This document shows positions 24,352 through 33,403 of a DNA stretch of 64,000 bases, in pieces; positions within the stretch are counted from its first letter, which is position 1, and each line of letters opens with the position of its first letter. A program made the translations under genes and the position numbers. The DNA is from Burkholderiales bacterium (GTDB taxonomy: Bacteria > Pseudomonadota > Gammaproteobacteria > Burkholderiales > Burkholderiaceae): positions 360,174 to 424,173 of the forward strand of contig JAMFSK010000114.1 of NCBI GenBank assembly GCA_026225235.1, in the 5' to 3' direction. The notes below the pieces were generated by a model, which was given only the letters and a program-made list of their open reading frames with translations, had not been told where the DNA came from and made no database searches.

Positions 24352-25179
24352 TCAGGCCCTTCGGATTCGTCTCTTCATGCCGGTCTCCATATGACGCATC
24401 GGCGGCAAGTGGATCCCAGGAAAACGCTCGAGCGCTGTGCAGATCGATCGGACGATCTCGACACGCCGTGGCGGCTGCATGCGGCTTGCGATGGCCGCGA
24501 CACTGACGGAAGCGACAGCGATATCGCCCATGAGGATGGGCACGCCGACGCCGAACACGCCTTCGATAATGCGAGCTTCGTTGACACTGAAACCGGTCTT
24601 GCGCGCGTCGTCGGTCATCTCGACGACGTCCCCCGGCGTCAGGCTGTACGACTTGTAGCCCGATGCGTTGTGGGCGATTATCGCCGCGCGCTCCGCGTCG
24701 GGCAGGAAGGCAAGGATCGCGGCACTCCCGGAGCCGGCGCCGAGTGGCCGCCGCGAGCCCGCATCGAGCGTCATGACCCGGATCGGAAAATTGCCTTCGC
24801 GCCGGGCGAGGCACACCGACTCGTTTCCGCTGCGCACCGAGAACATGGTCGTATCGCCGGTCTGCAGCGCGATATCCTCAAGTGCGGCGTTGAACATGTC
24901 GCGCCGCAAATACCACGGGTTCCCCATCACGGCGAACGAGAAAATCGCCGGGCCCACCGAGTAGCGTTTCGACTCCACGTCGAATGCGAGTAGCCCATCG
25001 ACGACGAGTGCTTGCATGATCCGGCGCGCGGTCGCCACATGGAGCGAGGTCTGCTGCGCGATATGCGAAAGTGACGCGCCCGCTTCGCCGCTCTGGGCGA
25101 CGGCGGACAACAGCCCGACTGCGCGGGAAATGCTCTGGCTCCCTTCGGGCCGCGACGCGGGCGTGTTCGGGCGAGCCAT
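24352..25179 (-). CDS. IclR-family transcriptional regulator
   Basis: A 275-residue regulator. An N-terminal winged HTH (QSISRAVGLLSAVAQSGEAG, LSHIAQQTSLHVATARRIMQ) is followed by the IclR effector GAF-like domain (RRPLGAGSGSAAILAFLPD, GFSVNEARIIEGVFGVGVPI). I chose the ATG at 25179, two bases after the amidohydrolase stop, over a TTG two codons upstream. It sits inside the operon, between the amidohydrolase and the CoA ligase, and probably controls the whole catabolic cluster. Confidence 0.88.
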   Translation of the reverse strand: MARPNTPASRPEGSQSISRAVGLLSAVAQSGEAGASLSHIAQQTSLHVATARRIMQALVVDGLLAFDVESKRYSVGPAIFSFAVMGNPWYLRRDMFNAALEDIALQTGDTTMFSVRSGNESVCLARREGNFPIRVMTLDAGSRRPLGAGSGSAAILAFLPDAERAAIIAHNASGYKSYSLTPGDVVEMTDDARKTGFSVNEARIIEGVFGVGVPILMGDIAVASVSVAAIASRMQPPRRVEIVRSICTALERFPGIHLPPMRHMETGMKRRIRRA

Positions 25180-25181
25180 GA

Positions 25182-26546
25182 TCAAGCCGCCGTGCGCAGA
25201 TTCATCGCGCGTGCGATGCGTCGGCCCGATTCAGCCAGACGATCGAGCTTACGGTCGATATCGCTGGCCAGCAGCTGGCCAGCACGCTTCTTCCATTCGC
25301 CTGCGATCATCACGCTCTCGATATTGGCGAGGCTCGTTTGCATAACGACGGTCGAGACCGGGTCATGGAGCGGCCGCATATTGATTGCACGTGCATCGAT
25401 TACGACGAGGTCGGCCTGCTTGCCCGGCGTCAGGCTGCCGATGCGGTCGGTCAAACCCAGCATGCGAGCGCCAGCGGTGGTAATCCACGAGAGGGCCTCG
25501 CGCGTCGAGATCGTCGAGGTCTCCGGTATCTGGCCATGCGACTGGCGGCTGGCGGCATTGTCGAAGGCACGCTGCATGCCGAGTGCCATGCGGACCACAC
25601 TGAACATGTCGCCCGACATGATCGATTCGAGATCGACACCCACTGTCGGAGCGGCATTGAGCGCGCGCAGGCGACCGACGATCGGGAAGCCATGTCCCTG
25701 CGTCATCTCACCCTCTGGAGCAATCGAGAAGCTCACGCCAAGCGCGACCAGCCGCGCAAGCCGCTCGTCGCTGAGGTCGTTGCCATGCACGATGTTGATC
25801 CACGGGCCAATTAGTCCATCTTCATCGAGTGCTTCCCAGCCGCGCGGTGCTTTTTCTGTGCCCCCGCCTTGATGCATCGAGGCAATCAACCCATGCTCGC
25901 GGGCCAGGCGGATATCGTGGCGCGCGACCTCGAGTGTCGAGTAGTGGGGGCCGAGAATCGCTAGGCCGAGATCGACCCTGCCCGTGTTCTTGCCGAGCCG
26001 ATCGCGCAACAGGCGTTCGACTTCGGCGCGCGGATGCGGAATTTCGGAGAAGTGCGGTTGACCCGGTTTCGGATCGGGCTTCGGCGAGCCATGCATGAAC
26101 CTCGCGCGGATCCCGGCGTCAAGCAGGCCGTCGAGGGCGGCGTCGGTATGCGTGGGTGTCGGGTTGTTATGGCACCAGTCAACGAGCGTCGTGGTGCCGC
26201 TGTTGATCTGGTTCAGCGCGCCGACCTGCGTCGCACAGAACAGGTCATCCGGCGTAAAGCAGGTCGCCAGGCCCGCGTGCATCCAGCGGAAGTATTCGAG
26301 TAGCGTCCAGTTCGCCGCGATGCCGCGCAGACCGGTTTGCCACGTGTGGAGATGTGCATTGATCAGACCAGGGATGACAATGCGGCCCCGCAGGTCGACG
26401 ACCTCGGCATCCGGCACCTCGAGCCTCACACCGATTGCGACGATCCTGTCGCCTTCGATGAGGATATCGCCTTCGTCGAGGTCCCCCGCGACGTCGTCCA
26501 TCGACACGATCGTGGCGCCTTTCAGTAAAACCTGGCCGACCTTCAT
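25182..26546 (-). CDS. Amidohydrolase (TrzN/AtzB/cytosine-deaminase-like metallohydrolase)
   Basis: A 454-residue TIM-barrel amidohydrolase. Metal ligands visible are HxH in PGLINAHLHTWQTGLRG (about residues 60-76), a His in ASMHQGGGTE near 225, a His in INIVHGNDLSDE near 255, and an Asp in VGVDLESIMSGD near 302. The C-terminal SLTPGKQADLVVIDA closes the composite beta domain. Relatives deaminate or dechlorinate triazines, purines and other N-heterocycles. First gene of the catabolic operon, so it may take the first step on the imported substrate. The substrate is unknown. Confidence 0.84.
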   Translation of the reverse strand: MKVGQVLLKGATIVSMDDVAGDLDEGDILIEGDRIVAIGVRLEVPDAEVVDLRGRIVIPGLINAHLHTWQTGLRGIAANWTLLEYFRWMHAGLATCFTPDDLFCATQVGALNQINSGTTTLVDWCHNNPTPTHTDAALDGLLDAGIRARFMHGSPKPDPKPGQPHFSEIPHPRAEVERLLRDRLGKNTGRVDLGLAILGPHYSTLEVARHDIRLAREHGLIASMHQGGGTEKAPRGWEALDEDGLIGPWINIVHGNDLSDERLARLVALGVSFSIAPEGEMTQGHGFPIVGRLRALNAAPTVGVDLESIMSGDMFSVVRMALGMQRAFDNAASRQSHGQIPETSTISTREALSWITTAGARMLGLTDRIGSLTPGKQADLVVIDARAINMRPLHDPVSTVVMQTSLANIESVMIAGEWKKRAGQLLASDIDRKLDRLAESGRRIARAMNLRTAA

Positions 26547-26648
26547 GCTGTCTCCGTCCTGATGTGCGCTTCGGCATCGAGTCCGAAGTCGTCCTGTCAG
26601 TAACGATAGTCCGCCCGTGCATTTCAGGCGTCAACATGCGATAGCTTT

Positions 26649-26665
26649 TTATCAAGGCGTGATAA
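26649..26665. promoter_or_regulatory. 17-bp dyad in the amidohydrolase / AsnC divergent intergenic region
   Basis: Arms TTATCA and TGATAA flank AGGCG in the 265-bp gap between the divergent amidohydrolase operon and the Lrp/AsnC gene. It is a plausible site for the IclR or the AsnC regulator. No further support. Confidence 0.35.
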
Positions 26666-26811
26666 GCGGCGTGCCGCGGCTTACCTCCCTTTGCGGCGAT
26701 GCGTCACGGCTGGCGAGGGCCTGCACCAAGCCGCAAGCAAAAAACGTCCGCACAAAAACACGTCGATCGTGCAATCATTGTCTTCAGCCAAATCTTTGCC
26801 AGGAGACTTCC

Positions 26812-27339
26812 ATGCCCTCGAACGCGTCGAGGCTTGATCGCATCGACATCAGCATCCTGAATCATCTTCAGCACAATGCGCGCATCACGAATGCCGAGCT
26901 GGCGCGTGCCGTGAACCTGTCGACCACGCCCTGTTTCAACCGCGTTCGCAACATCGAGAACCTCGGGATCATCCGGCAACAGGTTACGCTGCTTGATCCA
27001 GAACCGCTCGGCCTGCGACTCAACGTATTTATCAGCGTAAGTCTCGAACGCCAGGTGGAAGACGCGCTCAAGCACTTCGAAAAGGCGATCTCTGAACGCC
27101 CCGAAGTCATGGAGTGCTATCTGATGACCGGCGACGCCGACTACCTGTTGCGGGTGGTCGTGCCGGATACAAAAGCACTCGAGCACTTTATCCTCGATCA
27201 TCTGACGAAGGTGCGCGGCATCTCCAACATCCGCTCGAGTTTTGCGCTCAAGCAGGTTCGTTACAAGACGGCGCTGCCGCTGCCCGTCAACGGCATGACC
27301 ATTCAAAAAGGTGATGAACCGCCGACCGAGTGGCTATAA
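26812..27339 (+). CDS. Lrp/AsnC-family transcriptional regulator
   Basis: A 175-residue regulator. The HTH is at about residues 7-60 ([40 protein letters not shown]). The RAM/AsnC effector domain is at about 75-155 ([40 protein letters not shown]). The start follows an AGGAGA site by five bases; longer starts upstream lack such a site. Divergent from the amidohydrolase operon. Feast-famine regulators of this build respond to amino acids. Confidence 0.9.
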   Translation: MPSNASRLDRIDISILNHLQHNARITNAELARAVNLSTTPCFNRVRNIENLGIIRQQVTLLDPEPLGLRLNVFISVSLERQVEDALKHFEKAISERPEVMECYLMTGDADYLLRVVVPDTKALEHFILDHLTKVRGISNIRSSFALKQVRYKTALPLPVNGMTIQKGDEPPTEWL

Positions 27340-27369
27340 ACCGGTTTGTCGCACGCAGGCCTGTGACGG

Positions 27370-27675
27370 TCAGCTCACCGGAAAACCCACTCGCTGCGGC
27401 CATGCGTTTATGAAATGCCGCACATCCGTCGATTGATAGACGTTCGCCAACGTGAACGGCTCATCGTCGATCCATGCATGAGCATCGGCGAGGCTCGAAA
27501 ACTCCGCAACGATCAGGCTGCCGATGACCTTGCCACTCTCCGGCTCGAGCATGGGGCCGGCGAGAGCGATCTGGCTTTCGATCCCTTTTACGTGGGCTTT
27601 ATGGTCCGGCAGCAGACGGGCCCGTAACTCGGGTGAGGTCTCGGGTCGGTCGGTTCGGTAAATGATGAAGAGCAT
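27370..27675 (-). CDS. YCII-related protein
   Basis: A 101-residue YciI-fold protein (MLFIIYRTDRPETSPELRAR, LLPDHKAHVKGIESQIALAG, DDEPFTLANVYQSTDVRHF). The conserved His of DHKAHV and the Asp of DDEPF are present. It lies between the Lrp gene (convergent, 30 bases) and the second hydroxyacid dehydrogenase (about 95 bases upstream), and may be cotranscribed with the latter. One of three YCII-like proteins in this window. Confidence 0.75.
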   Translation of the reverse strand: MLFIIYRTDRPETSPELRARLLPDHKAHVKGIESQIALAGPMLEPESGKVIGSLIVAEFSSLADAHAWIDDEPFTLANVYQSTDVRHFINAWPQRVGFPVS

Positions 27676-27768
27676 CGCGTGGGTCCTTCCACAATGAGAG
27701 AGAGGGGTTGAGGTTGGCGCGCCGCAGACGGGCGCGTGCCATGAGTTTCACGCGAACGTCTGCTTGCT

Positions 27769-28680
27769 TTACCGTGCCGCCCCTGCGATGCCCCCCAGTT
27801 CTTCCATATAGGGCACGGTCGAGATGTAGTCCTGCTGGCCGCGCCCGCGCGCGATCATCGACGAATAGAGCTGCATCGTCTGCGCCGCCAACGGCAACGG
27901 CATGTGATGCGTCAGGCCCTCCTGAAGAATCAGCGACAAATCCTTCGCGACGACATCCGTGGTGGCCTGCGGTTTGTAATCACGTGCGCGCAACAGCGGC
28001 ATTTTGAATTTGTACATCGGCGAAGCGGCCGCGCTCGACTCGATAACATTGAGCATCGCCTGCCAGTCGAGACCCGCCTTTTCCCCGAGCACGAGCGCTT
28101 CCGCGAGCGCGCCCGCCGACACGGCGATCAACAGGTTGACGACCAGCTTCATCAGCCGGGCTTCCTCGCCCTCGCCGAGATAGAACTGCTTGGTGCCGAG
28201 CTGATCGAGGATCGGTTTGTGACGCTCATACGCTTCGCGAGGGCCGGATACCATCAAGGTCAGTGCGCCCGCTTCGGCGGTGACACCTGTGCCTGACACC
28301 GCACATCGCACGTAGTCGATGCCACGAGCCTTCGCACCCTGCGCCACCTCTTCGGATGCAGATGGCGATACGGTGCTCGTATCGATAAATGTGGCCCCCC
28401 TGCTAACGTATCCGAAGATACCGGCTTCGCCAAGCGTGATGCGCTTCAACACGTGGTCCCCCGGAATGGACGACACCACCACCGAAGCCGACGTGACCGC
28501 ATCGGCCAGCGAGGCGGCGCTCGAAGCACCCCGCGAGGTGGCCCTCGCGAGTGCCGCGGGATCCGGGTCATAGGCATTGACCTCATAGCCCGCAGACAGG
28601 AGCCGCCCGCACATCGGCAGCCCCATCGCGCCCAGGCCGATCCAGGCAAGTGGCGCCTTAGTGTGATTCAGAGTATTCAC
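27769..28680 (-). CDS. NAD(P)-dependent beta-hydroxyacid dehydrogenase (HIBADH family), second copy
   Basis: About 303 residues. Rossmann motif WIGLGAMGLPMCGRLLSAGY, substrate motif RCAVSGTGVTAEAGALTLMV, and catalytic-lysine helix RLMKLVVNLLIAVSAGALAE. I prefer the GTG at 28680 because GGGGGAG lies just before it. An ATG 15 codons upstream is less well supported. It is a diverged paralogue of the dehydrogenase at 19888-20766. The upstream LysR gene on the same strand may control it. Confidence 0.83.
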   Translation of the reverse strand: MNTLNHTKAPLAWIGLGAMGLPMCGRLLSAGYEVNAYDPDPAALARATSRGASSAASLADAVTSASVVVSSIPGDHVLKRITLGEAGIFGYVSRGATFIDTSTVSPSASEEVAQGAKARGIDYVRCAVSGTGVTAEAGALTLMVSGPREAYERHKPILDQLGTKQFYLGEGEEARLMKLVVNLLIAVSAGALAEALVLGEKAGLDWQAMLNVIESSAAASPMYKFKMPLLRARDYKPQATTDVVAKDLSLILQEGLTHHMPLPLAAQTMQLYSSMIARGRGQQDYISTVPYMEELGGIAGAAR

Positions 28681-28936
28681 AGCATCTCCCCCTTTCAGGC
28701 CGCGCTGGCAACCGGGCATTGCCATGACGGTGACCGGCCAGGTCCGAGCGCGGACGGATGCGATGGTAAGAAAAGGCCATGAGGGGCGTCCAATATCAAA
28801 TCCGTCTGAACGTCATGCCGCGAAGTTATCGGACGACAGGCCGGGCTGACCTGCGCGAAGCAGCAGAGGAAGCGGCAAGAGGTGGGGTCCGCAGTTGCGA
28901 GCTACGGGTTTAGGAGCCAAAGCCGGCTGCGTCGGG

Positions 28937-29896
28937 TCAGACGATGAAGGGCGCTTCGATACAGACCGATTGCGGCAAGGAGGCGCCGGGCCAGCGGCCG
29001 GTGGTTACCAGATCCTCGGTAATCTCGCTGATCAGCCTGATCAGCGCCGTGGTCGCGCGCGAAGGGGGCCGCTGTACGGCATAGGCCAGTTGGCGGTCAA
29101 GCGAAAGACCCGTGATGGGCACGGCACGCAAGAGCCCCGCGTCAATCTCGCGACGCACCGCTGCGGCAAAGTGGATCATCCAGCCAAGCCCGGCTGACAC
29201 GATCTCCGCCGCGACCAGCGCGGACTCGACCGTCATACGTTCGTCGAAGACGACATCGGCGCGTGCCGCGGCCCGCTCGAGGGCGAGCCCGACCCCCGCG
29301 TTCGGCTGCCCGGTCAGGATCAAAGGGATGTTGCGCAGCCGTCGAATATCGAAGCTCTCGACCTCGAGGCGGGGATCGCCAAGGGGTCCGATCACGCAGA
29401 TCTGCTCCGAGACGAGTGCCTTTGTATGAACAAGCGCAGTCGGCTCATGATGACCACTCAGGACAGCTAGATCGACGAGGCCTTGTTGAAGCGCATCCGG
29501 CAACCCCGGCCAGAATCTTTCTGTCAGGCGCAACCTTATCTCGGGGTACCGCTCGCTGATGCGCTGCCCCAGGGGCAGGCCGAACAGCGTGGTAAGCGAA
29601 GGCGGGAGGCCAAGCACGACTGGGCCGCGCGGTGCGCCTTGCAAGTCCTTGATGTCGATCTTGACCTGATCGGAATAGCGCAGCAGGAAGGAGGCGCGAT
29701 CGAGCAGCAGTTCGCCTTCAGGCGTCAGCGAGGCGCCGCGTGGATGACGTTCGACGAGCCGCACGCCGAGTTCCGTTTCGAGCAGCTGGATCTGCCTGCT
29801 CAGCGCGGGCTGCGCGATGGCCAACACTGCGGCCGCGCGGCCGAAGTGCTGGTGGGTCGCCAGCACTTTGAAATACCTGAGTTGACGCAGGTCCAT
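28937..29896 (-). CDS. LysR-family transcriptional regulator
   Basis: A 319-residue LTTR with a canonical HTH (MDLRQLRYFKVLATHQHFGR, AAVLAIAQPALSRQIQLLET) and an effector domain typical of the CynR/NAC type (GPVVLGLPPSLTTLFGLPLG). It is upstream of, and in the same direction as, the second HIBADH gene with a 256-bp gap. It is divergent from the aceE-like gene across 461 bases. Either could be its target. Confidence 0.88.
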   Translation of the reverse strand: MDLRQLRYFKVLATHQHFGRAAAVLAIAQPALSRQIQLLETELGVRLVERHPRGASLTPEGELLLDRASFLLRYSDQVKIDIKDLQGAPRGPVVLGLPPSLTTLFGLPLGQRISERYPEIRLRLTERFWPGLPDALQQGLVDLAVLSGHHEPTALVHTKALVSEQICVIGPLGDPRLEVESFDIRRLRNIPLILTGQPNAGVGLALERAAARADVVFDERMTVESALVAAEIVSAGLGWMIHFAAAVRREIDAGLLRAVPITGLSLDRQLAYAVQRPPSRATTALIRLISEITEDLVTTGRWPGASLPQSVCIEAPFIV

Positions 29897-30357
29897 CTGA
29901 CGTCCCGTTGGTTAGGCTTGCGTCATACGAGCACGGATGACGAACCAGAATACTCTGAAAGCCGCGATACCCCCAATTAGGGATGGTGGGTACGGCGCGC
30001 CAGGGCCGGAGAATGGTCCCGTTGAGGAAAGCCAGCGCATCGCTCCAGCCAAGCCGCGGTTTTAAAGAATAAATGCACTGCGGCGGCCCCATTCTGCGGT
30101 TCAAAACAGATGCACATTCTGCGGGCCGCTGCGTAAGCTGAGGTCATTACCCCGATCGACTTGGCGCCCGTTTTTGCCCTGCCTCAGCACCGCTTACCGG
30201 CGGAAGACGCAGTAGAACATGCCCACCACGCATAGACGCCCCTCTTGGAGCTTGGACCTGGCGCTACCTCGCCGGGTCCAGGCCGAGTCATCCACACGCA
30301 CGAACATCCGACCCTTCCCGACGCGGCTCTGTGCAGCCCCACGTAGTGAGTTCCGAC
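29897..30357. promoter_or_regulatory. 461-bp divergent intergenic region upstream of the aceE-like gene
   Basis: No convincing gene is seen; an open frame on the minus strand from 30184 is a shadow of aceE. The region contains a 10-bp direct repeat CATTCTGCGG at 30090-30099 and 30115-30124, and a short AT-rich patch near 30060-30075 (TTTTAAAGAATAAATG) that could hold promoter elements. These may be operator sites for the LysR regulator. Confidence 0.35.
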
Positions 30358-33072
30358 ATGAAAGCTGAAGACTTCAAGTTGTTGAACACCCTGTCCGACA
30401 AATCCAGGGACATCGACAACGATCCCGAGGAAACCCGTGAATGGCTGAACGCACTCGAAGGCGTCGCGCACGTCGCGGGCCTGCACCGCGCCACGTTCCT
30501 GCTTCAGCGGCTGGCGGAACACGCCAACCACCTCGGCATCTCCCCTTCGTCGAACCCCTACTCGCTCTATCAGAACACGATCGCCGTCGAAGACCAGTCG
30601 CCCTACCCGGGCAACCTCGCGCTCGAAGAACGGATCACTTCGATCATCCGCTGGAACGCTCTCGCGATGGTCGCGCGCGCAAACAAGGCGTACGGCGAAC
30701 TCGGTGGACATATCGCAAGCTACGCATCGGCAGCCGAAATCTTTGAGGTGGGATTCAACCATTTCTTTCGGGCCGATAGCGACACGTCCCGAGGCGATCT
30801 GGTGTATTTTCAGCCGCATTCGGCACCGGGCGTCTATGCGCGCGCCTATCTTGAAGGCCGGCTGAGCGAAGCGAATCTCGAACGCTACCGCCAGGAAGTC
30901 GACGGCGGCGGTCTAAGTTCCTACCCCCACCCGTGGCTGATGCCCGATTTCTGGCAGTTCCCGACCGGTTCGATGGGAATCGGCCCGATCAGCTCGGTCT
31001 ATCAGGCGCGCTTTCTCCGCTATCTCGAACATCGTGGCATCGCCGATACCGCGCACCGTCATGTGTGGGGGGTGTTCGGCGACGGCGAGATGGACGAACC
31101 CGAATCGATCGCGGCACTCTCACTCGCGGCACGTGAACAGCTCGACAACCTGACCTTCATCGTCAACTGCAATCTTCAACGTCTCGACGGTCCGGTGCGT
31201 GGCAACGGGCAGATAATTCAGGAACTCGAGTCCGTCTTCACTGGCGCAGGCTGGAACGTGATCAAGGTTGTTTGGAGCTCGGACTGGGATGCGCTGTTTG
31301 CGCGCGATCACAACCATGTGCTGCTGCGCCGCTTCGCCGATACGGTCGACGGGCAGTACCAGACGCTCGGTGCGAATGACAGCGAGTACAACCGCGCACA
31401 CTTCTTCGATCTCGATCCGGAACTGCAAGCGCTCGTGTCACATATGTCACCGGCGGAGATCGATGGCTTGCGCCGTGGTGGACACGACTTCAAGAAGCTT
31501 CATGCCGCGTTCGATGCAGCTCGCCAGCATCGCGGCCGTCCCACCGTGATTCTCGCCAAGACAAAAAAAGGATACGGCATGGGCGATGCGGGCGAGTCGC
31601 GCAATACGGCGCATCAGCAGAAGAAGCTCGACGTCGATGCGCTCAAAGCCTTCCGCGATCGGTTCGCATTGCCGATGGACGATGCCGCCGTGGAATCGAT
31701 GGCCTTCTTCAAACCCGCTGACGACAGCCCCGAGCAGCGCTATCTGCATGCGCGGCGGGCGGCGCTCAACGGGTATATGCCGAAGCGCACGACCGACGCT
31801 CCCACCGTGGCGATTCCGCCGCTGCCGTCGTATGCGCGCTTCGCGCTGGAACCCGATGACCGTGAAGTTTCAACGACCACGGCCATCGTACGGCTCTTTA
31901 CCAACCTGCTCAAGGACAAGGCGCTGGGGCCGCGCATCGTGCCGATCGTCGCCGACGAGGCGCGTACCTTCGGTATGGCCAACCTGTTCCGTCAAATCGG
32001 CATCTATTCGCCGCTCGGTCAACTCTACGAACCTGAAGACGCAGGCTCAATGCTGTATTACAAGGAGTCGACCAGCGGTCAGTTGCTCGAGGAAGGCATC
32101 ACCGAGGCAGGCGCGATCTCATCGTGGACCGCGGCGGCCACATCATATAGCGTCAGTGGTGTTGCCATGCTGCCCTTCTATATCTACTACTCGATGTTCG
32201 GCTTTCAGCGAGTGGGCGACCTGATTTGGGCGGCGGCGGATCAACGCCCGCGGGGTTTTCTGATCGGCGCGACCGCAGGGCGTACGACGCTGTCGGGTGA
32301 AGGCCTCCAGCACCAGGACGGTACCAGCCATCTGATTGCGTCGACCGTACCCAACTGCCGCGCGTACGATCCGGCTTTCGCGAGTGAGGTGGCGGTCATC
32401 GTCGATCACGGCAGCCGGCGCATGCTCGAAGAGCAGCACGACGAGTTCTACTACCTCACGGTAACGAATGAGAACTATGCGCAGGCCGCGCTTGAGGCAA
32501 ATGCTTATGACGATGTGATCAAGGGTATGCGTCTGTTCGGTCGACGGGGGGATGAGGGGACCAGCGTGGGGGCTGCCGAACCCGCCGTTCGCCTGCTCGG
32601 TTCCGGCGCGATTCTGCGCGAAGTGATTGCCGCCGCCGACCTGCTCGCGAACGACTGGGGCGTGACGTCGGAAATCTGGAGCGTCACGAGCTTTTCCGAG
32701 CTCGCAAGGGACGCGCGTGAGGCGGAACGCCATCGTCTTTTCGGTGGGGGAAGCGAGGCTACGCAGGCTCACGGGAAAGCGTCGAGTCATCTCGCGCGCT
32801 GCCTGCCAGGCAAGGCTCCGGTCGTGGCGACAAGCGACTATGTGCGCGGTTATGCGCAACTGATCGCTTCTTATGTCGAAGCGCCGTTCATCGCGCTCGG
32901 CACCGACGGCTTCGGCCGCAGTGACAAGCGCTCGCAATTGCGTCAGTTCTTCGAGATCGATCGGCATCACATCGCGCTGGCCGCGTTGGCATCGATCAAC
33001 CCTGAGAAGCACGCCCAGGCACTCGAAAAGTATGACCTCGCGTTTTCGTCTGCCGCACCGTGGACACGCTAA
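30358..33072 (+). CDS. aceE: Homodimeric 2-oxoacid dehydrogenase E1 (pyruvate dehydrogenase AceE family)
   Basis: About 904 residues, the usual length for homodimeric PDH E1. The thiamine-diphosphate motif GDGEMDEPES starts near residue 241 and ends at VNCNLQRLDGPVRGN. DPEETREWLNAL, YFQPHSAPGVYARAYLEGRL and the C-terminal FIALGTDGFGRSDKRSQLR are classical AceE blocks. I prefer ATG 30358 to a GTG nine codons upstream. No aceF (E2) or lpd (E3) follows, so it is not the housekeeping operon. Stand-alone paralogues include MdeB, which decarboxylates alpha-ketobutyrate in methionine catabolism. A similar alternative-substrate role is possible here. Confidence 0.87.
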   Translation: MKAEDFKLLNTLSDKSRDIDNDPEETREWLNALEGVAHVAGLHRATFLLQRLAEHANHLGISPSSNPYSLYQNTIAVEDQSPYPGNLALEERITSIIRWNALAMVARANKAYGELGGHIASYASAAEIFEVGFNHFFRADSDTSRGDLVYFQPHSAPGVYARAYLEGRLSEANLERYRQEVDGGGLSSYPHPWLMPDFWQFPTGSMGIGPISSVYQARFLRYLEHRGIADTAHRHVWGVFGDGEMDEPESIAALSLAAREQLDNLTFIVNCNLQRLDGPVRGNGQIIQELESVFTGAGWNVIKVVWSSDWDALFARDHNHVLLRRFADTVDGQYQTLGANDSEYNRAHFFDLDPELQALVSHMSPAEIDGLRRGGHDFKKLHAAFDAARQHRGRPTVILAKTKKGYGMGDAGESRNTAHQQKKLDVDALKAFRDRFALPMDDAAVESMAFFKPADDSPEQRYLHARRAALNGYMPKRTTDAPTVAIPPLPSYARFALEPDDREVSTTTAIVRLFTNLLKDKALGPRIVPIVADEARTFGMANLFRQIGIYSPLGQLYEPEDAGSMLYYKESTSGQLLEEGITEAGAISSWTAAATSYSVSGVAMLPFYIYYSMFGFQRVGDLIWAAADQRPRGFLIGATAGRTTLSGEGLQHQDGTSHLIASTVPNCRAYDPAFASEVAVIVDHGSRRMLEEQHDEFYYLTVTNENYAQAALEANAYDDVIKGMRLFGRRGDEGTSVGAAEPAVRLLGSGAILREVIAAADLLANDWGVTSEIWSVTSFSELARDAREAERHRLFGGGSEATQAHGKASSHLARCLPGKAPVVATSDYVRGYAQLIASYVEAPFIALGTDGFGRSDKRSQLRQFFEIDRHHIALAALASINPEKHAQALEKYDLAFSSAAPWTR

Positions 33073-33403
33073 GCCGAAAACGGGTCCGCTAAACCGGCAG
33101 CGGCTCTGCCGCCCAGCTTCAAACCGCCAGCGAAGCGACAGACCGGACTCGCCCCCGAAGCCTGCCCCGTCGGCTACCCTCTTGCACCTGCCCGATCGCC
33201 GCCGCCAACAGGCGCGGGGACCGGGGGCGTGGAAGGGGCTGCCGGCCAATGCTTTTCAGGCATACCACCCGGCCTACAAAGTCTTGTTCGTTTCTCCGCC
33301 AGTCCACTAGATTACACACCGAGGCAGCCACGCGGCGTCGGTGTCGGAAACACAGCGCACCGGCGTCCCGCTCCTCACTTCTATCGTTTCTGAGGGGTTC
33401 AAA
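33073..33403. other. 331-bp intergenic region with small hairpin and a promoter box
   Basis: There is no gene. Just after aceE a short hairpin (CGGCAG and CTGCCG around 33092-33108) may be a weak terminator. The downstream half carries the TACAAAGTCTT box described separately. The rest is GC-rich with no structure that I can support. Confidence 0.4.
33275..33313 (+). promoter_or_regulatory. TACAAAGTCTT promoter box upstream of the SDR-OYE genes (copy 1 of 3)
   Basis: TACAAAGTCTT occupies 33275-33285 and a -10-like TAGATT begins at 33308, exactly 33 bases after the start of the box. A -35-like TTGTTC overlaps the end of the box. The same arrangement recurs at 38229 and 38772, all on the plus strand before genes of this cluster. 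This supports a shared promoter/operator. Confidence 0.55.

Noticed and set aside
30184..30819. 211-codon open frame on the minus strand upstream of aceE
   Set aside because: It overlaps the N-terminus of aceE in antisense and has no domain signature.
32143..33249. 368-codon open frame on the minus strand
   Set aside because: Antisense to aceE; low-complexity Arg-rich translation typical of shadows.
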